Shown here: one piece after another, positions 1 to 9,763 of the stretch
Layout of the letters: each line of letters starts with the position of its first letter
Position numbering within the stretch: the first letter of the stretch is position 1
NCBI GenBank assembly: GCA_045542115.1
Contig: JAZQKK010000018.1
Location: 62,001-126,000, forward strand
Direction of reading: 5' to 3'
DNA from: RGIG995 sp045542115
Lineage (GTDB): Bacteria; Bacillota; Clostridia; Oscillospirales; UBA644
Length of the DNA: 64,000 nt
Program-made: the position numbers and the translations under genes
The notes under the pieces: generated by a model
Told to the model about the DNA's origin: nothing
The model's database searches: none
The model's input: only the letters and a program-made list of their open reading frames with translations

Positions 1-648
1 TCCGGTCTGACCGTTGGGGAAGACGGAGCGACTCACCAATGTTTGGAAGATCTGGCTTTGATGCGTTCCATTCCCGGAATGGTGGTCATCAATCCTTCGG
101 ATGCCACCCAGATGAAGGCGGCTCTCCGCTTTGCCGTGGAACACGACGGACCGGTCTATATCCGAGGCGGACGTCTTGCCGTTCCCGTGGTGTATGAAGC
201 GGGAAGTATTACCTATACCGCCGGACAATCCTATCGCATTGCCGAAGGGGACGACGTGACGTTGATGTTCTGCGGACACTTCCACGAATTGACCGCCCAG
301 GTCAAAGAAATGCTGGAAAAGGTGGGGTTGACCTGCCGTATTGTGGATATGCCTTCGGTCAAACCCGTAGACAAGAAAGCCATTGAAGACGCTTTGAAGG
401 ATACCGGACTTATCGTGACCTTCGAAGACCACAACGTCAACGGCGGATTCGGTTCCGCGGTTTGCGAAGCGGTCTGTGACTGCAACGTTGCCACCAGCGG
501 ACCTTCGGTAATTCGTATTGGCGTGGAAGACTCCTTCGGAACGTCCGGTACTCCCGCGGAATTGATGGAGAAATACGGATTTACCGCGGAAAACGTTTGC
601 CGGAAGATCCTTGCGGTCAAGGCACCCGAAAAATTGTCTCAACTGTAA
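1..648 (+). CDS. Transketolase, C-terminal part (5' end outside window)
   Basis: The reading frame is open from base 1 (SGLTVGEDGATHQ onward) and ends in TAA at 646-648, so the gene starts upstream. The GEDGATHQ stretch and the following LEDLALMRSIPGM are typical of the transketolase pyrimidine-binding domain; residues after about 90 form the C-terminal Rossmann-like domain. Transketolase moves two-carbon units between sugar phosphates in the non-oxidative pentose phosphate pathway, using thiamine diphosphate. Many Clostridia split the enzyme into N and C subunits; this piece matches the C subunit, but the cut at the window edge prevents telling split from full-length. Related Dxs differs in this motif. 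Confidence 0.9.
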   Translation, partial: SGLTVGEDGATHQCLEDLALMRSIPGMVVINPSDATQMKAALRFAVEHDGPVYIRGGRLAVPVVYEAGSITYTAGQSYRIAEGDDVTLMFCGHFHELTAQVKEMLEKVGLTCRIVDMPSVKPVDKKAIEDALKDTGLIVTFEDHNVNGGFGSAVCEAVCDCNVATSGPSVIRIGVEDSFGTSGTPAELMEKYGFTAENVCRKILAVKAPEKLSQL

Positions 649-684
649 TTATCGTGCTCATTCCCCATTTCAAGGAGGGGTTTT

Positions 685-1755
685 ATGTCGGAAAATAAAG
701 TGCCGGAGCAGGAATTGAATCCGGGAACTCCCCAGGGACAAACTCCCGAAAATGGCAAGAAGAAGCGGGGATACGTAAAGTATTCCCCTCTGTCGCTTGT
801 GCTGCTGGCGGTTTGTGCTTTTGTTTTTTCGTTCAGTATGCTCGGATTGTTTGAGCAGGTCATTTTGGACTTTGCCGGGCAGTCGGAGATGGGCGGAACG
901 GGGGGTGGAAGCGTGTTTGTGCCCGAACCGGGGGATGATACCGACGTCGTCGTTCCGCCGTTGACCGGGGACGACCCGCTGCCGGAATCGAAATGGCAAC
1001 AGATCGCTCCCTCGCAAATCAATACGGATGACCTTCCTTATCTGCAAAACGTGGGGTTTGACACGTTGAAAAATCAGAACGAGGACACCGTGGCCTGGAT
1101 GTATTGGCCCACGACTACCGACGTGAAGGGGCTGCCCTTTAATATGGCGGTGGTGCAAAGCACCAACAATGAGTTTTATCTCAACCGTTCTTTTGATAAG
1201 AGTAACAACGCAAACGGTTGGATTTATGCGGATTATCGCTGTAATATGGAAGACCTTACGTCCAATCGCAACGTCATCATTTACGGCCACGCCCGAAGTT
1301 ATCTGATGTTTGGCGGATTGCGGTTTTTGAACTCGAAAACCAAATGGCAACAGGACGGTTACAACCACTTTATCTATATCAACACCCCCAACGAGCGGAC
1401 GGTGTGGCAGGTGTTCGCTTGGTATGAGACTACCACGGCGTTCAATTATATCAACACCTACTTCTCCGGAGATGCGGAATACGTGGAATTTTTGAACAGC
1501 TTGCAGAGCAAGAATATGGTGTCTGCCTTCGAGAAGTTCAACTTTACGCCGGAAGACCGGATTCTTACCCTTTCCACCTGTAAAGGGGTCAACAGTGACG
1601 TTCGTATCGCCATTCACGCCGTCTTGGTCAAGCAGGAATGGATTGACGGAAGGAAGCCTGCGCCCGACTTGGAAGACGTGACCGATGACGCGACCGGCGT
1701 TGCGACGACCGATTCGGTTTCGGAAGACGATTCTTCTGTGACGATGCAACCCTGA
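685..1755 (+). CDS. Class B sortase
   Basis: This is a 356-residue membrane-anchored transpeptidase, expected to act outside the cell on sorting-signal proteins. A Pro/Gly/Lys-rich cytoplasmic tail (1-33) precedes one membrane helix (about 34-58), an acidic and Pro-rich linker, and the sortase domain (about 110-320). The catalytic set is visible: His202 in YGHARS, Cys299 in TLSTC and Arg307 in DVRIAI. A helix between the His and Cys blocks is as expected for class B. The start is ATG 685 behind an AGGAGG-like site. No sortase substrate or pilin gene is adjacent, so the partner must be elsewhere. The C-terminal 35 residues are acidic and Ser/Thr-rich. Confidence 0.87.
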   Translation: MSENKVPEQELNPGTPQGQTPENGKKKRGYVKYSPLSLVLLAVCAFVFSFSMLGLFEQVILDFAGQSEMGGTGGGSVFVPEPGDDTDVVVPPLTGDDPLPESKWQQIAPSQINTDDLPYLQNVGFDTLKNQNEDTVAWMYWPTTTDVKGLPFNMAVVQSTNNEFYLNRSFDKSNNANGWIYADYRCNMEDLTSNRNVIIYGHARSYLMFGGLRFLNSKTKWQQDGYNHFIYINTPNERTVWQVFAWYETTTAFNYINTYFSGDAEYVEFLNSLQSKNMVSAFEKFNFTPEDRILTLSTCKGVNSDVRIAIHAVLVKQEWIDGRKPAPDLEDVTDDATGVATTDSVSEDDSSVTMQP

Positions 1756-1773
1756 TTTTGTGAAAATACGTTT

Positions 1774-1815
1774 TACACCGACTCTTTCTTTGCCGAGAGA
1801 GTCGGTGTTTTTTTT
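1774..1815 (+). terminator. Intrinsic terminator after sortase gene
   Basis: A 10-bp stem (ACACCGACTC pairing with GAGTCGGTGT) is followed by eight T residues, 19 bases after the sortase stop codon. Confidence 0.85.
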
Positions 1816-2020
1816 GCTCCAAAAGTTCCGAAAAACGTCAAGGATTTTTCCAATTGTTAATTATCTTTGAAACCTTTGTATCGTTTTTTTGAATCTATTT
1901 TCGGGGGAATATTTTTGTGCAAAATGCACATTCGACGGTTTTTTGAGGTGTTAAAAAAACACTATATATGGATTAAAACAAACCGATGCGGTGTGAATTC
2001 TTATACATATTGTGTTTTTC

Positions 2021-2040
2021 TTGTTATGCCTGCATAACAA
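2021..2040. promoter_or_regulatory. Perfect palindrome upstream of ABC operon, possible operator
   Basis: TTGTTATGC and GCATAACAA form a perfect 9+9 inverted repeat around a CT centre, about 113 bases upstream of the operon's -35 box. This size and symmetry suit a dimeric repressor or activator. No regulator gene is adjacent, so this is inference. The rest of the 1816-2150 gap is AT-rich and shows no gene. Confidence 0.35.
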
Positions 2041-2152
2041 CCCGGAGAAAATGGGGTCAAAAATAAATAAAAAAAGTCCAACCGGCGAAACTTTCTATGG
2101 CAAAAGTAGATAAACAATATGGAAATATTGCTCGAAAACGGAAGAAATTCAC

Positions 2153-2181
2153 TTGACAAAACGCGGTAAATATATTATAAT
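2153..2181 (+). promoter_or_regulatory. Sigma-A type promoter of the ABC operon
   Basis: TTGACA (2153-2158), a 17-base spacer and TATAAT (2176-2181) match consensus exactly. The transcript then has a leader of about 115 bases containing a strong hairpin (CCGGCGAA pairing with TTCGCCGG, about 2234-2254), nested between GGAAA and TTTCC segments, before the GTG start at 2303. Confidence 0.85.
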
Positions 2182-2302
2182 ATACAAGTAAAAAAGAGGG
2201 TTTCCTCTGTAAATACGGAAATGACGAGTTGCCGGCGAATGACCTTCGCCGGTGTTCTCCCGTTTCCACGGCAATTCTTGAACCAAAGGAAGGTGTTTTG
2301 CA

Positions 2303-5300
2303 GTGCGCAAAAGCAAAGTTATCGCGGCAATCCTCGTTGCCGTGGTGGCACTCCAGATGTTTGCCCTGACCACCCTTGGCAAGGCCGTGACGGAATTGGA
2401 CTCCAACATTCCTTTCGTCGCAGTCTTCAAGGAAGGCTCTTACGGTGAATATCTGCAAAAGTATGCCCGGGCTTCCGCTTCGGACGACGTAATCGATCTG
2501 GATTTGTCGGCCTATTCTGCGGGAGAACAGATTCGGGTGGAAAAATTTGAGGGCAGGGAAAACGTCCTTGTAACCGGCGAAGAAGGTTACGTGGAATTTA
2601 CCGTTGACGTGCCTTCTACCGGTCTGTACGGCCTGGGATGTAATTATTACCCCATCGAGGGGAAGGGTATCGCCGTTGAACGGTCCATCACTGTCAACGG
2701 TGCGTCTCCCTACACCGAAGCCCGTACTGCCGCTCTGGACCGTCTCTACGTAGACTCTGTGGATTGGAGTAAAGTCTCTGCCGCGGACGAAGACGGGATC
2801 CGGGAAGGCTATTTCGTGGAAGACGTAAACGGAAACCAGATCCGTCCTTCTTCCGTGGAAGACCGTAAGTGGATCGACGATTCTTATTTTAAAGATTCCA
2901 CCGGCTCCTACGACGGTGCGCTTCAATTCTACCTGGAAAAGGGTAAGAACGTGATTCGCATCGCCTCGTCCAGAGAACCGGTCGCCTTCTCCAAGCTGTA
3001 TCTGTACGGCGTGGAGCAGTCGGTGTCTTATACGGAATTTTTGGCAGAGAACGGTGAATTCGTCATCGACGGGGATAAGGTCGTCGCCAAGATTCAGACC
3101 GAATATCCCGATGCCAAGTCTTCTACCTCCGTTTATTCCGGATACGACCGTTCTTCCGCCGCCACCGAGCCTCAGGCTGACAAGCGTATCAAGTATAACG
3201 TTATCGGCGGGGAAAACTGGAACACTTCCGGCCAATGGGTGGAATACAAGGTCAGTGTGCCGAAGACCGGTTTGTACAAAATCGTACTCCGTGCCCGCCA
3301 GAATATTGTTTCCGGTACCTTTTCCAGCCGGAAGATTACCGTAAATGGTCAGACTCCGGTAGAAGAAGCGACCCGGATTCGTTTCGCCTACAACACCGGT
3401 TGGGAAATGATGACTCCCACCGACGATTACGGCAATGAGTTGCTTTTCAAGTTCAACGAAGGGGAAAACGTGATTCGCATCGCCGCGACCACCGGGGAGC
3501 TGAGCGAATACATCAACGCGGTGGATACCGTCGTTTCCAAGTTGAACAACGACTACCGTAAGATTATGCAGATTACCGGCGTAGAACCCGATGAATACCG
3601 GGACTACAAGCTGGACGAAGAAATTCCCGACGTTATCTCCGACCTGAAAGCTCAGGGGGATATTTTGACGAGCGTTTACAATAACCTCATCGAAATCCTG
3701 GGTGGCGAAGGCCAGCAGACGGCTATCGTTTACAACGTTATTTCCGTTTTGCAGGATATGTCGGACGACCCCGATAAAATACCTTCCTATTTCTCTAACT
3801 TTAAAAATCAGATTACCAACCTTGGTTCTTGGTTGACCACGATGCGGAATCAGCCCCTGGAAATGGACTACATCCTGGTTGCCGAACCGGATTACGTTCC
3901 CGGAAGCGGCGGAGCCAACGTGTTTGCCAATATCTGGCACAACGTGGTGATGTTCATCGAGTCCTTTACCACCGACGCCAACGCCATCGGTGCCACCAGC
4001 GACCAGAAGTTTGACACCACCGTGTCCATTTGGGCTACCACCGGTAAGGAACGTGCCGAAATCAAACAGAGATTGATTGAACGTGCTTTTATCAATCAAT
4101 ATCAGATTGGCGTTGATATCAAGTTGGTTCCCGGCGGTGCGCTGTTGCCTTCCGTCTTTGCCGGAAAAGGCCCCGATATCGTTATGGGGCTCGGTTCTAC
4201 CGATATTATTAACTACGCATCCCGTAACGCCTTGGTTGCGCTGAACAACTTTGAAGGCTGTACTTTGGAAAACGCGCAGGAAGGTTACAAAGACGTTCCC
4301 GGCTTCTCCGAAGTTTACTCTTGGTTCTCGCCCACCGCGTTCACTTCCATCACGTTGGAAATGTATAACGACCCCGACGACCATTCCAAGGGTACGGTGA
4401 AGAACATTTACGCTCTCCCCGAAAAGCAAGACTTTGCAATGCTCTATTATCGGGAAGACATTTTGAACGATATGGGAATGAAGGTTCCCGAAACCTGGAC
4501 CGAAATCTACGATATGATTGCTCTTTTGAAGAAGCGGTATATGGATTTCGCACCCCCGGATTTCCACACCATCCTGTATCAACGGGGCGGCACGCTGTAT
4601 AAGAACAACGGTTACCAGACCAACCTGGATTCCGAAGTTGCAATTCAGTCCTTTATCACCGTCACCGACTACTACATTACTTACAACTGTCCCAAGTCCT
4701 ATAACTTCCAGAACCGTTTCCGCTTCGGGGAAATGCCCATCGGCTTGCAGGCCCTCGGCTTCTACAACACCCTGTGCGTAGCGGCTCCCGAAATCAAGGG
4801 TACCTGGACCTTCACCACCGTCCCCGGAACCGAAGTGACCGATGAAAACGGCAACGTTTTGAAGGACGAAGAAGGCAATCCTATTATCAACTACAACACC
4901 ACGACCACCGTTTCCTCCATCGTTCTTCTGAACGCCGGCGTCAGCAAGAGCCAGACCCATACCGACGCTTGCTGGGCTTGGATGCAGTGGTGGGTGAGCG
5001 AAGACGCTCAGTACGAATACGGTATCGAATTGGAAGCCACCCTCGGGGTTGCAGCCCGGTACAATACCGCAAACCTTGCCGCCGCGCAGAGACTTCCCTG
5101 GACGACCAAGGAACTGTCCGCCATTATGGACCAGTGGGAAAATACCGTCGGATACGAAGAACAAGTCGGCGGTTACTACTACACCCGTTATTATTCTTTC
5201 GCATTCAACGAAGTTCTTGACCAATATACCGATGCCAGAGAATCGCTTCTGAATTACGTTCAGGAAATCAATAGGGAAATCAAGTACAAGAGAGAACAGC

Positions 5301-5362
5301 TGAATCTTCCTTATAATGATTCCATCACGGAAGCGACTCCGTCTACGGAAACAAATAATTAA
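2303..5362 (+). CDS. Carbohydrate ABC transporter binding protein with N-terminal carbohydrate-binding-like domains
   Basis: The 1019-residue protein begins with a Sec signal peptide (about 1-27, no lipobox Cys), so unlike most Gram-positive binding proteins it does not look lipid-anchored. Residues about 70-230 and 290-405 are two beta-rich modules resembling CBM6/CBM35-type carbohydrate-binding modules (repeated GQWVEYKVSVPKTGLYK and GENVIRIA patterns). Residues about 560-1000 resemble family 1 extracellular solute-binding proteins. The start is GTG 2303 with AAGGAAGG 9 bases upstream. It is first gene of an operon with four permeases, suggesting capture of a complex or polymeric glycan outside the cell. 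The ligand is unknown. Confidence 0.85.
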   Translation: MRKSKVIAAILVAVVALQMFALTTLGKAVTELDSNIPFVAVFKEGSYGEYLQKYARASASDDVIDLDLSAYSAGEQIRVEKFEGRENVLVTGEEGYVEFTVDVPSTGLYGLGCNYYPIEGKGIAVERSITVNGASPYTEARTAALDRLYVDSVDWSKVSAADEDGIREGYFVEDVNGNQIRPSSVEDRKWIDDSYFKDSTGSYDGALQFYLEKGKNVIRIASSREPVAFSKLYLYGVEQSVSYTEFLAENGEFVIDGDKVVAKIQTEYPDAKSSTSVYSGYDRSSAATEPQADKRIKYNVIGGENWNTSGQWVEYKVSVPKTGLYKIVLRARQNIVSGTFSSRKITVNGQTPVEEATRIRFAYNTGWEMMTPTDDYGNELLFKFNEGENVIRIAATTGELSEYINAVDTVVSKLNNDYRKIMQITGVEPDEYRDYKLDEEIPDVISDLKAQGDILTSVYNNLIEILGGEGQQTAIVYNVISVLQDMSDDPDKIPSYFSNFKNQITNLGSWLTTMRNQPLEMDYILVAEPDYVPGSGGANVFANIWHNVVMFIESFTTDANAIGATSDQKFDTTVSIWATTGKERAEIKQRLIERAFINQYQIGVDIKLVPGGALLPSVFAGKGPDIVMGLGSTDIINYASRNALVALNNFEGCTLENAQEGYKDVPGFSEVYSWFSPTAFTSITLEMYNDPDDHSKGTVKNIYALPEKQDFAMLYYREDILNDMGMKVPETWTEIYDMIALLKKRYMDFAPPDFHTILYQRGGTLYKNNGYQTNLDSEVAIQSFITVTDYYITYNCPKSYNFQNRFRFGEMPIGLQALGFYNTLCVAAPEIKGTWTFTTVPGTEVTDENGNVLKDEEGNPIINYNTTTTVSSIVLLNAGVSKSQTHTDACWAWMQWWVSEDAQYEYGIELEATLGVAARYNTANLAAAQRLPWTTKELSAIMDQWENTVGYEEQVGGYYYTRYYSFAFNEVLDQYTDARESLLNYVQEINREIKYKREQLNLPYNDSITEATPSTETNN

Positions 5363-5380
5363 GAAAGGGGAGGATAGGAA

Positions 5381-6295
5381 ATGAAAAATACTGCGAAATC
5401 CGCAAGCCTGAGACGGGCAAACCGGAACCGGAGATTGAGCCTTGCATTCTTTTTAGGGCCCTTCCTTCTCGTATTCTTTCTGTTTACGATTCTCCCGGTG
5501 CTGGTTTCCATCGTTATCAGCTTGACCAACTTTAATATGTTGGAATGGCCCGACTTCGTCGGACTTGCCAACTACTCAAAACTGTTCTTGAACGACAGCG
5601 TGTTTGCCACCGCCATTCAGAACACGATGATTATTGCCTGCGTTACCGGTCCTGTGGGATACCTGTTGTGCTTTGCCTTTGCTTGGCTGGTCAACGAAAT
5701 TCCCCCCAAGCCCCGGGCATTTATGACTCTGTTGTTCTTCGCACCGTCTCTGTCCGGCGGTATGGCTGCCGTTTGGGCATTGTTGTTCTCCAACGATAGT
5801 TACGGTTATATCAACGCTTGGTTGCAGGAATTCGGAATCATCTCCGAGCCCATCCGTTGGACGGTTGATACCGACTATATGCTTCCTGTTTGTATCGTCA
5901 TCATTTTGTGGCAGTCGTTGGGTACCACCTTCCTGACCTTTATCGCCGGTCTTCAAACCGTAGACCGCTCCCTGTATGAAGCCGGAGCCGTGGACGGAAT
6001 CAAGAACCGCTGGCAGGAACTGTATTACATCACCCTTCCTCAGATGCGCGGACAGTTGATGTTCGGTGCGATTCTGGCTATCACCGGTGCTTTCGGTGTG
6101 GACGGAATTATTACCTCCGTCTTCGGCTTCCCCACCCAGGAATACGCATTGCACACCATTATGCACCACTTGCACGACTACGGTAACGTCCGTTACGAAA
6201 TGGGTTACGCCTGTGCCATCGCGACACTGTTGTTCCTCATTTCCATTCTGGCCAACAAAGTCGTTCAGTTCGTGCTTGACCGAGTCGGTAAATAA
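5381..6295 (+). CDS. Sugar ABC transporter permease (MalF/UgpA type), pair 1
   Basis: This 304-residue integral membrane protein has about six helices and the permease EAA loop (YEAGAVDGIKNRWQELYYIT, near residue 200) that docks the ATPase. It belongs to the binding-protein-dependent family that pairs with a MalG-type partner, here the next gene (6310). It lies 18 bases after the binding protein gene with AAAGGGGAGG as ribosome site. No ATP-hydrolysing subunit is encoded in the operon; a shared MsmK-like ATPase elsewhere is the usual arrangement in Firmicutes, stated as inference. Confidence 0.9.
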   Translation: MKNTAKSASLRRANRNRRLSLAFFLGPFLLVFFLFTILPVLVSIVISLTNFNMLEWPDFVGLANYSKLFLNDSVFATAIQNTMIIACVTGPVGYLLCFAFAWLVNEIPPKPRAFMTLLFFAPSLSGGMAAVWALLFSNDSYGYINAWLQEFGIISEPIRWTVDTDYMLPVCIVIILWQSLGTTFLTFIAGLQTVDRSLYEAGAVDGIKNRWQELYYITLPQMRGQLMFGAILAITGAFGVDGIITSVFGFPTQEYALHTIMHHLHDYGNVRYEMGYACAIATLLFLISILANKVVQFVLDRVGK

Positions 6296-6309
6296 GGAGG
6301 TTGAAGAGA

Positions 6310-7284
6310 ATGAGTACAAAAGCAGAAAAATTGAACCTCCCCCAGACCGAAAAGAAAAATTTCTTCGGAAAGATTTTCAAAAAGCGTCCCAAGTACGACG
6401 AAGAAGGCAACCTTATTTATTATAAGAAGAAAAAAATCATCAAAAGCCGTGTAAACCGGTCCGCCGGCGGCGACATTGCGATGGTTCTGTTCCTTCTCAT
6501 CGCCGGGGTGTTTATGGCGTTCCCGATGATTTACGCCATTTCCAACTCCTTTAAACCTTTGCACGAATTATGGTTGTTCCCCCCGAACCTTATCGTTCGT
6601 AACCCCACAGGGTCCAACTATCGGGATATGTTCACCATTTTGTCCAACTCCACGGTGCCCTTCTCCCGTTATCTGTTCAACACCCTGTTCATCACCATTG
6701 GGGCAACCTTGCTTCGGGTTATCTCCGCTTCGATGGCGGCCTACCCTCTCTCCAAAGAGAAGTTCCGGGGTCGGAACGCGATCAACAAACTTATCACGAT
6801 GACCCTGATGTTCGCCGCTCCCGCTGCGGCCCTCGCAAACTACCTGATTATGGCCAACCTGGGCTGGATCGATACTTGGCTCTGTCTGTTGGTTCCCGCA
6901 CTGGGTTCTTCCTTCTCTCTGTATCTGATTCGCGGATTCGTGGACCAGTTCCCGGATTCGGTTTTGGAAGCCGCCCGTATCGACGGTGCCGGAGAGTTCC
7001 GGATTTTTTGGAGTATTCTGATGCCCAATATGAAACCCGCGTGGATGACCCTTATCGTCTTCTCGGTAAAAGACTATTGGAACCAGGGTGCTACCATTTA
7101 CATCTATCGGGAAGAATTGAAGACCCTGAACTACGCGATGGGTCAGATCGCCGCCGAAGGTGTTGCCCGTGCCGGTGTTTCGATGGCTATCAACGTTATT
7201 ATGATGATCGTTCCCGTGCTGACCTTCTTGGTGACGCAGAGTAACATCATTGAAACGATGGCAACGTCCGGTATGAAAGACTGA
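6310..7284 (+). CDS. Sugar ABC transporter permease (MalG type), pair 1
   Basis: This permease has 324 residues if started at ATG 6310, which has AAGGAGG (6294-6300) at a 9-base spacing; the in-frame TTG at 6301 touches that site and is unlikely. A Lys-rich cytoplasmic tail of about 45 residues is followed by six helices. The EAA loop reads LEAARIDGAGEFRIFWSILM near residue 220, typical of MalG-like carbohydrate permeases. It sits 14 bases behind its presumed partner and should form the heterodimeric channel with it. Confidence 0.9.
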   Translation: MSTKAEKLNLPQTEKKNFFGKIFKKRPKYDEEGNLIYYKKKKIIKSRVNRSAGGDIAMVLFLLIAGVFMAFPMIYAISNSFKPLHELWLFPPNLIVRNPTGSNYRDMFTILSNSTVPFSRYLFNTLFITIGATLLRVISASMAAYPLSKEKFRGRNAINKLITMTLMFAAPAAALANYLIMANLGWIDTWLCLLVPALGSSFSLYLIRGFVDQFPDSVLEAARIDGAGEFRIFWSILMPNMKPAWMTLIVFSVKDYWNQGATIYIYREELKTLNYAMGQIAAEGVARAGVSMAINVIMMIVPVLTFLVTQSNIIETMATSGMKD

Positions 7285-7303
7285 GGAAAGGAGCGAATTT
7301 GCA

Positions 7304-9016
7304 ATGAAACAAAAATTTATCAAAAGCCTCATTGTTACGGTCCTCGCTCTCTCGGTCATCTTGTGCTCAGCGGTTTCCGCTTTTGCGTTGCCCATTAACA
7401 ATGTAAACAATTCTTATTTCTACAACGTGGACGGGATGGACGCCTCCGGGCCGCTGTCCTTCACGGTGGAAAAACAGATCTCGGTTCTCGACGTGGTTCC
7501 CAATGCCACGATCAGCACGGCTTTCGTTCCCTCGGACCTGTGCTATCAGAACGGCTATCTGTACATCCTCGATTCCAAGGGAAATGCGGTGTACGTGTTG
7601 GATGAACAGTACCAGCTGGTCTCCACCATTCGAATCCTCACCGGCGACATTCCCGAACTTGCCCTTGCCTCGGAATTCGTGGAAGGGGAAGACGGGGAAC
7701 AGCAAGAGGTTGTGATTGCTTCCAATAAGTACGCTCTCAACGCTCCCCAGGGAATCTTCGTAACCGAAGACGGAACGATTTACATTTCCGATACGGAAAA
7801 TCAGCGTGTTGTTGCCTGCGACATCAACGGGAAGGTCTCCAAAGTCTTCCAGGCCATTAAGGTTTCGGTGTTGGGTGACAATTACGCCTTCAAACCCACC
7901 CGTTTGGTTATTGACAATACCGGAGACTTGCAGGTGATCTGTGAAGGGATCAACCGCGGTATTATGCAGATTACCAACGAAGGTGTGTTCACCGCATTCT
8001 TCGGAGCTCCCGACGTTATCATCAGCCTTTGGGAACGCATCTGGCGGAACTTTGCTACCGAAGAACAGTTGGCTCAGATGGTGACCTATGCTCCTACCGA
8101 ATACAGCAGTTTGACCGTTGACGACCGTGGATTTATCTATCCCACCATCGGTGCTCTGGACGAAGGTGCTATCAAGCAATTGAAGAGCAGATCCCTTGCG
8201 TCCAACTACGCTCCCGTCAAAAAGCTCTCTGCCGACGGTACGGATATGCTTCGTCGGAAAGGCCTTGCGTCTCCGATGGGTGACATCGTTTGGCCTAAGA
8301 TGATGAACTACGCTCCCAAGATCGTAGACATCGCGGTTGACAGTGAAAGCGGACGGTATACCATTCTGGACCAGACCACCGGTCGGTTCTCCACCTACGA
8401 TACCGACGGAAATCTGCTGTACATCTGCGGTGGCCTGGGAACGTCTGTGGGTACCTTCCAGCTGGCATCCGCTCTGGAAATTAACGGGGACTACGTTTAC
8501 GTTTCCGATACCGGTACCAACACCATTACCGTCTTTAAGGCGACGGCTTACGTCCACGTTATCAACGAAGCGGCACAAGCTTCCGCCAACGGTCTTTGGG
8601 AAGAATCCATTCCCCTGTGGAAGGACGTTCTGAGTTATAACTCTAATATGTACATTGCCAACATCGGTTTGGGGAAAGCGCAGATGCGGCTTGCGATGAA
8701 CCTCATCGACGACCAGACCGACGCTTCCGGGATGACCGCGTTGGACCACTATGAAGAAGCGATCGTCTACTTCGACCGGGCCAATGAAAAGGTCAACTAC
8801 TCCATTGCTTATACCGCTCTGCGGACCAACGAGATGGAAAAATACTTCGGTCTCATCTTCGGTGGAATCGGAGTTCTTGTGGTGGGCTACTTCGTTCTGA
8901 GTATCGTAAAGACCCAGAAAAAGAAGAGAAAAGAAAAAGCCCAGAAACTGGCAGCAGCCCTGGCAAGACAAGAAGCTGCCGCCGCAAAATACAACGCGAA
9001 AGGAGATGACAACTAA
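7304..9016 (+). CDS. NHL-repeat propeller protein with C-terminal membrane anchor
   Basis: The 570-residue product has a Sec signal peptide (about 1-27, cleavage after SAFA), an extracellular beta-propeller of NHL-like repeats (about 60-410; recurring LYILDSKGNAVYVLD and IYISDTENQRVVACD patterns), a helical TPR-like segment (about 420-505: WEESIPLWKDVL, LDHYEEAIVYFDRANEK), one membrane helix (about 513-535) and a Lys/Ala-rich cytoplasmic tail. NHL propellers bind proteins or glycans; no catalytic site is evident. It lies between permease pair 1 and YIP1/DUF5696 genes and overlaps the next gene by one base. It may organise the uptake complex on the cell surface (inference). Confidence 0.75.
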   Translation: MKQKFIKSLIVTVLALSVILCSAVSAFALPINNVNNSYFYNVDGMDASGPLSFTVEKQISVLDVVPNATISTAFVPSDLCYQNGYLYILDSKGNAVYVLDEQYQLVSTIRILTGDIPELALASEFVEGEDGEQQEVVIASNKYALNAPQGIFVTEDGTIYISDTENQRVVACDINGKVSKVFQAIKVSVLGDNYAFKPTRLVIDNTGDLQVICEGINRGIMQITNEGVFTAFFGAPDVIISLWERIWRNFATEEQLAQMVTYAPTEYSSLTVDDRGFIYPTIGALDEGAIKQLKSRSLASNYAPVKKLSADGTDMLRRKGLASPMGDIVWPKMMNYAPKIVDIAVDSESGRYTILDQTTGRFSTYDTDGNLLYICGGLGTSVGTFQLASALEINGDYVYVSDTGTNTITVFKATAYVHVINEAAQASANGLWEESIPLWKDVLSYNSNMYIANIGLGKAQMRLAMNLIDDQTDASGMTALDHYEEAIVYFDRANEKVNYSIAYTALRTNEMEKYFGLIFGGIGVLVVGYFVLSIVKTQKKKRKEKAQKLAAALARQEAAAAKYNAKGDDN

Positions 9017-9750
9017 TGGAAAAGGCTGAAAACAAATCCAACGTGTTTTTGAAGATTTTGTCCGACCTTTGGAGTTGGCTGAAAGGCTTCTTCCCCCGCC
9101 TGTGGCAGGGAACGAAGACCACAGTGAAGCGTATGGGTTACGCCTTCTACATTTTAGTCCATCCTTTCGACGGGTTCTTCGACTTGAAGAACGACCCCAA
9201 GCGTCGCTCCGTTGCCGGGGGCGTCGTTTGGATTATCATCTACGCCGTGGTTGCACTGCTTCGCTTCCAGTCCCTCGGGTATCTGTTTGCGGACCGGGCG
9301 GCGCAGTTGGAGTTGAACATCCCCATCTATATGCTCACTTCGGTTCTCCCCTATATTCTGTGGGCGATTTCCAACTGGTGCTTCTCCTCGTTGATGGACG
9401 GGGACGGAAAATTGTCCGACGTGTTTATGGTCACGGCCTATGCAACTCTCCCCATTACCCTTTGTAACCTGATTCAGATTCCCCTCAGCCACTTCCTTTC
9501 CGCTTCGGAAGCCAGCATCTTTACCTTTATCGGTGGCCTGGGTATGGTCTGGGGTTACCTGTACATCTTCCTTGCAATGATCATTGTCCATCAGTATTCC
9601 GTGGCCAAAGGCCTGGGAACCACGATTTTGACCATCGTTGGGATGGCAGTAATCGCATTTGTCGCAATTCTGGCGTTCTTCCTGCTCCAACAAGTTTCCA
9701 GCTTCTTCATCGAGATTGGAACAGAAGTAATATTCCGGTTGAACGAGTAA
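9016..9750 (+). CDS. YIP1 family integral membrane protein
   Basis: This 244-residue protein has a hydrophilic N-terminus (about 1-45, including FYILVHPFDGFFDLKNDPKR) and about five membrane helices from residue 65 on, as in bacterial YIP1-domain proteins. The ATG at 9016 overlaps the preceding TAA, and AAAGGAG precedes it, so translation is coupled. Function is unknown; the conserved placement with the propeller protein and the DUF5696 lipoprotein suggests a membrane component of the same surface system. Confidence 0.75.
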   Translation: MEKAENKSNVFLKILSDLWSWLKGFFPRLWQGTKTTVKRMGYAFYILVHPFDGFFDLKNDPKRRSVAGGVVWIIIYAVVALLRFQSLGYLFADRAAQLELNIPIYMLTSVLPYILWAISNWCFSSLMDGDGKLSDVFMVTAYATLPITLCNLIQIPLSHFLSASEASIFTFIGGLGMVWGYLYIFLAMIIVHQYSVAKGLGTTILTIVGMAVIAFVAILAFFLLQQVSSFFIEIGTEVIFRLNE

Positions 9751-9763
9751 GGAGGATAAGGAT

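Noticed and set aside
2057..5224. 1055-residue open frame on the minus strand over the binding protein gene
   Set aside because: It is a shadow: the sense gene rarely uses TTA, CTA and TCA codons, which would be stops on the other strand. The translation is low-complexity, without ribosome site or recognisable domain.
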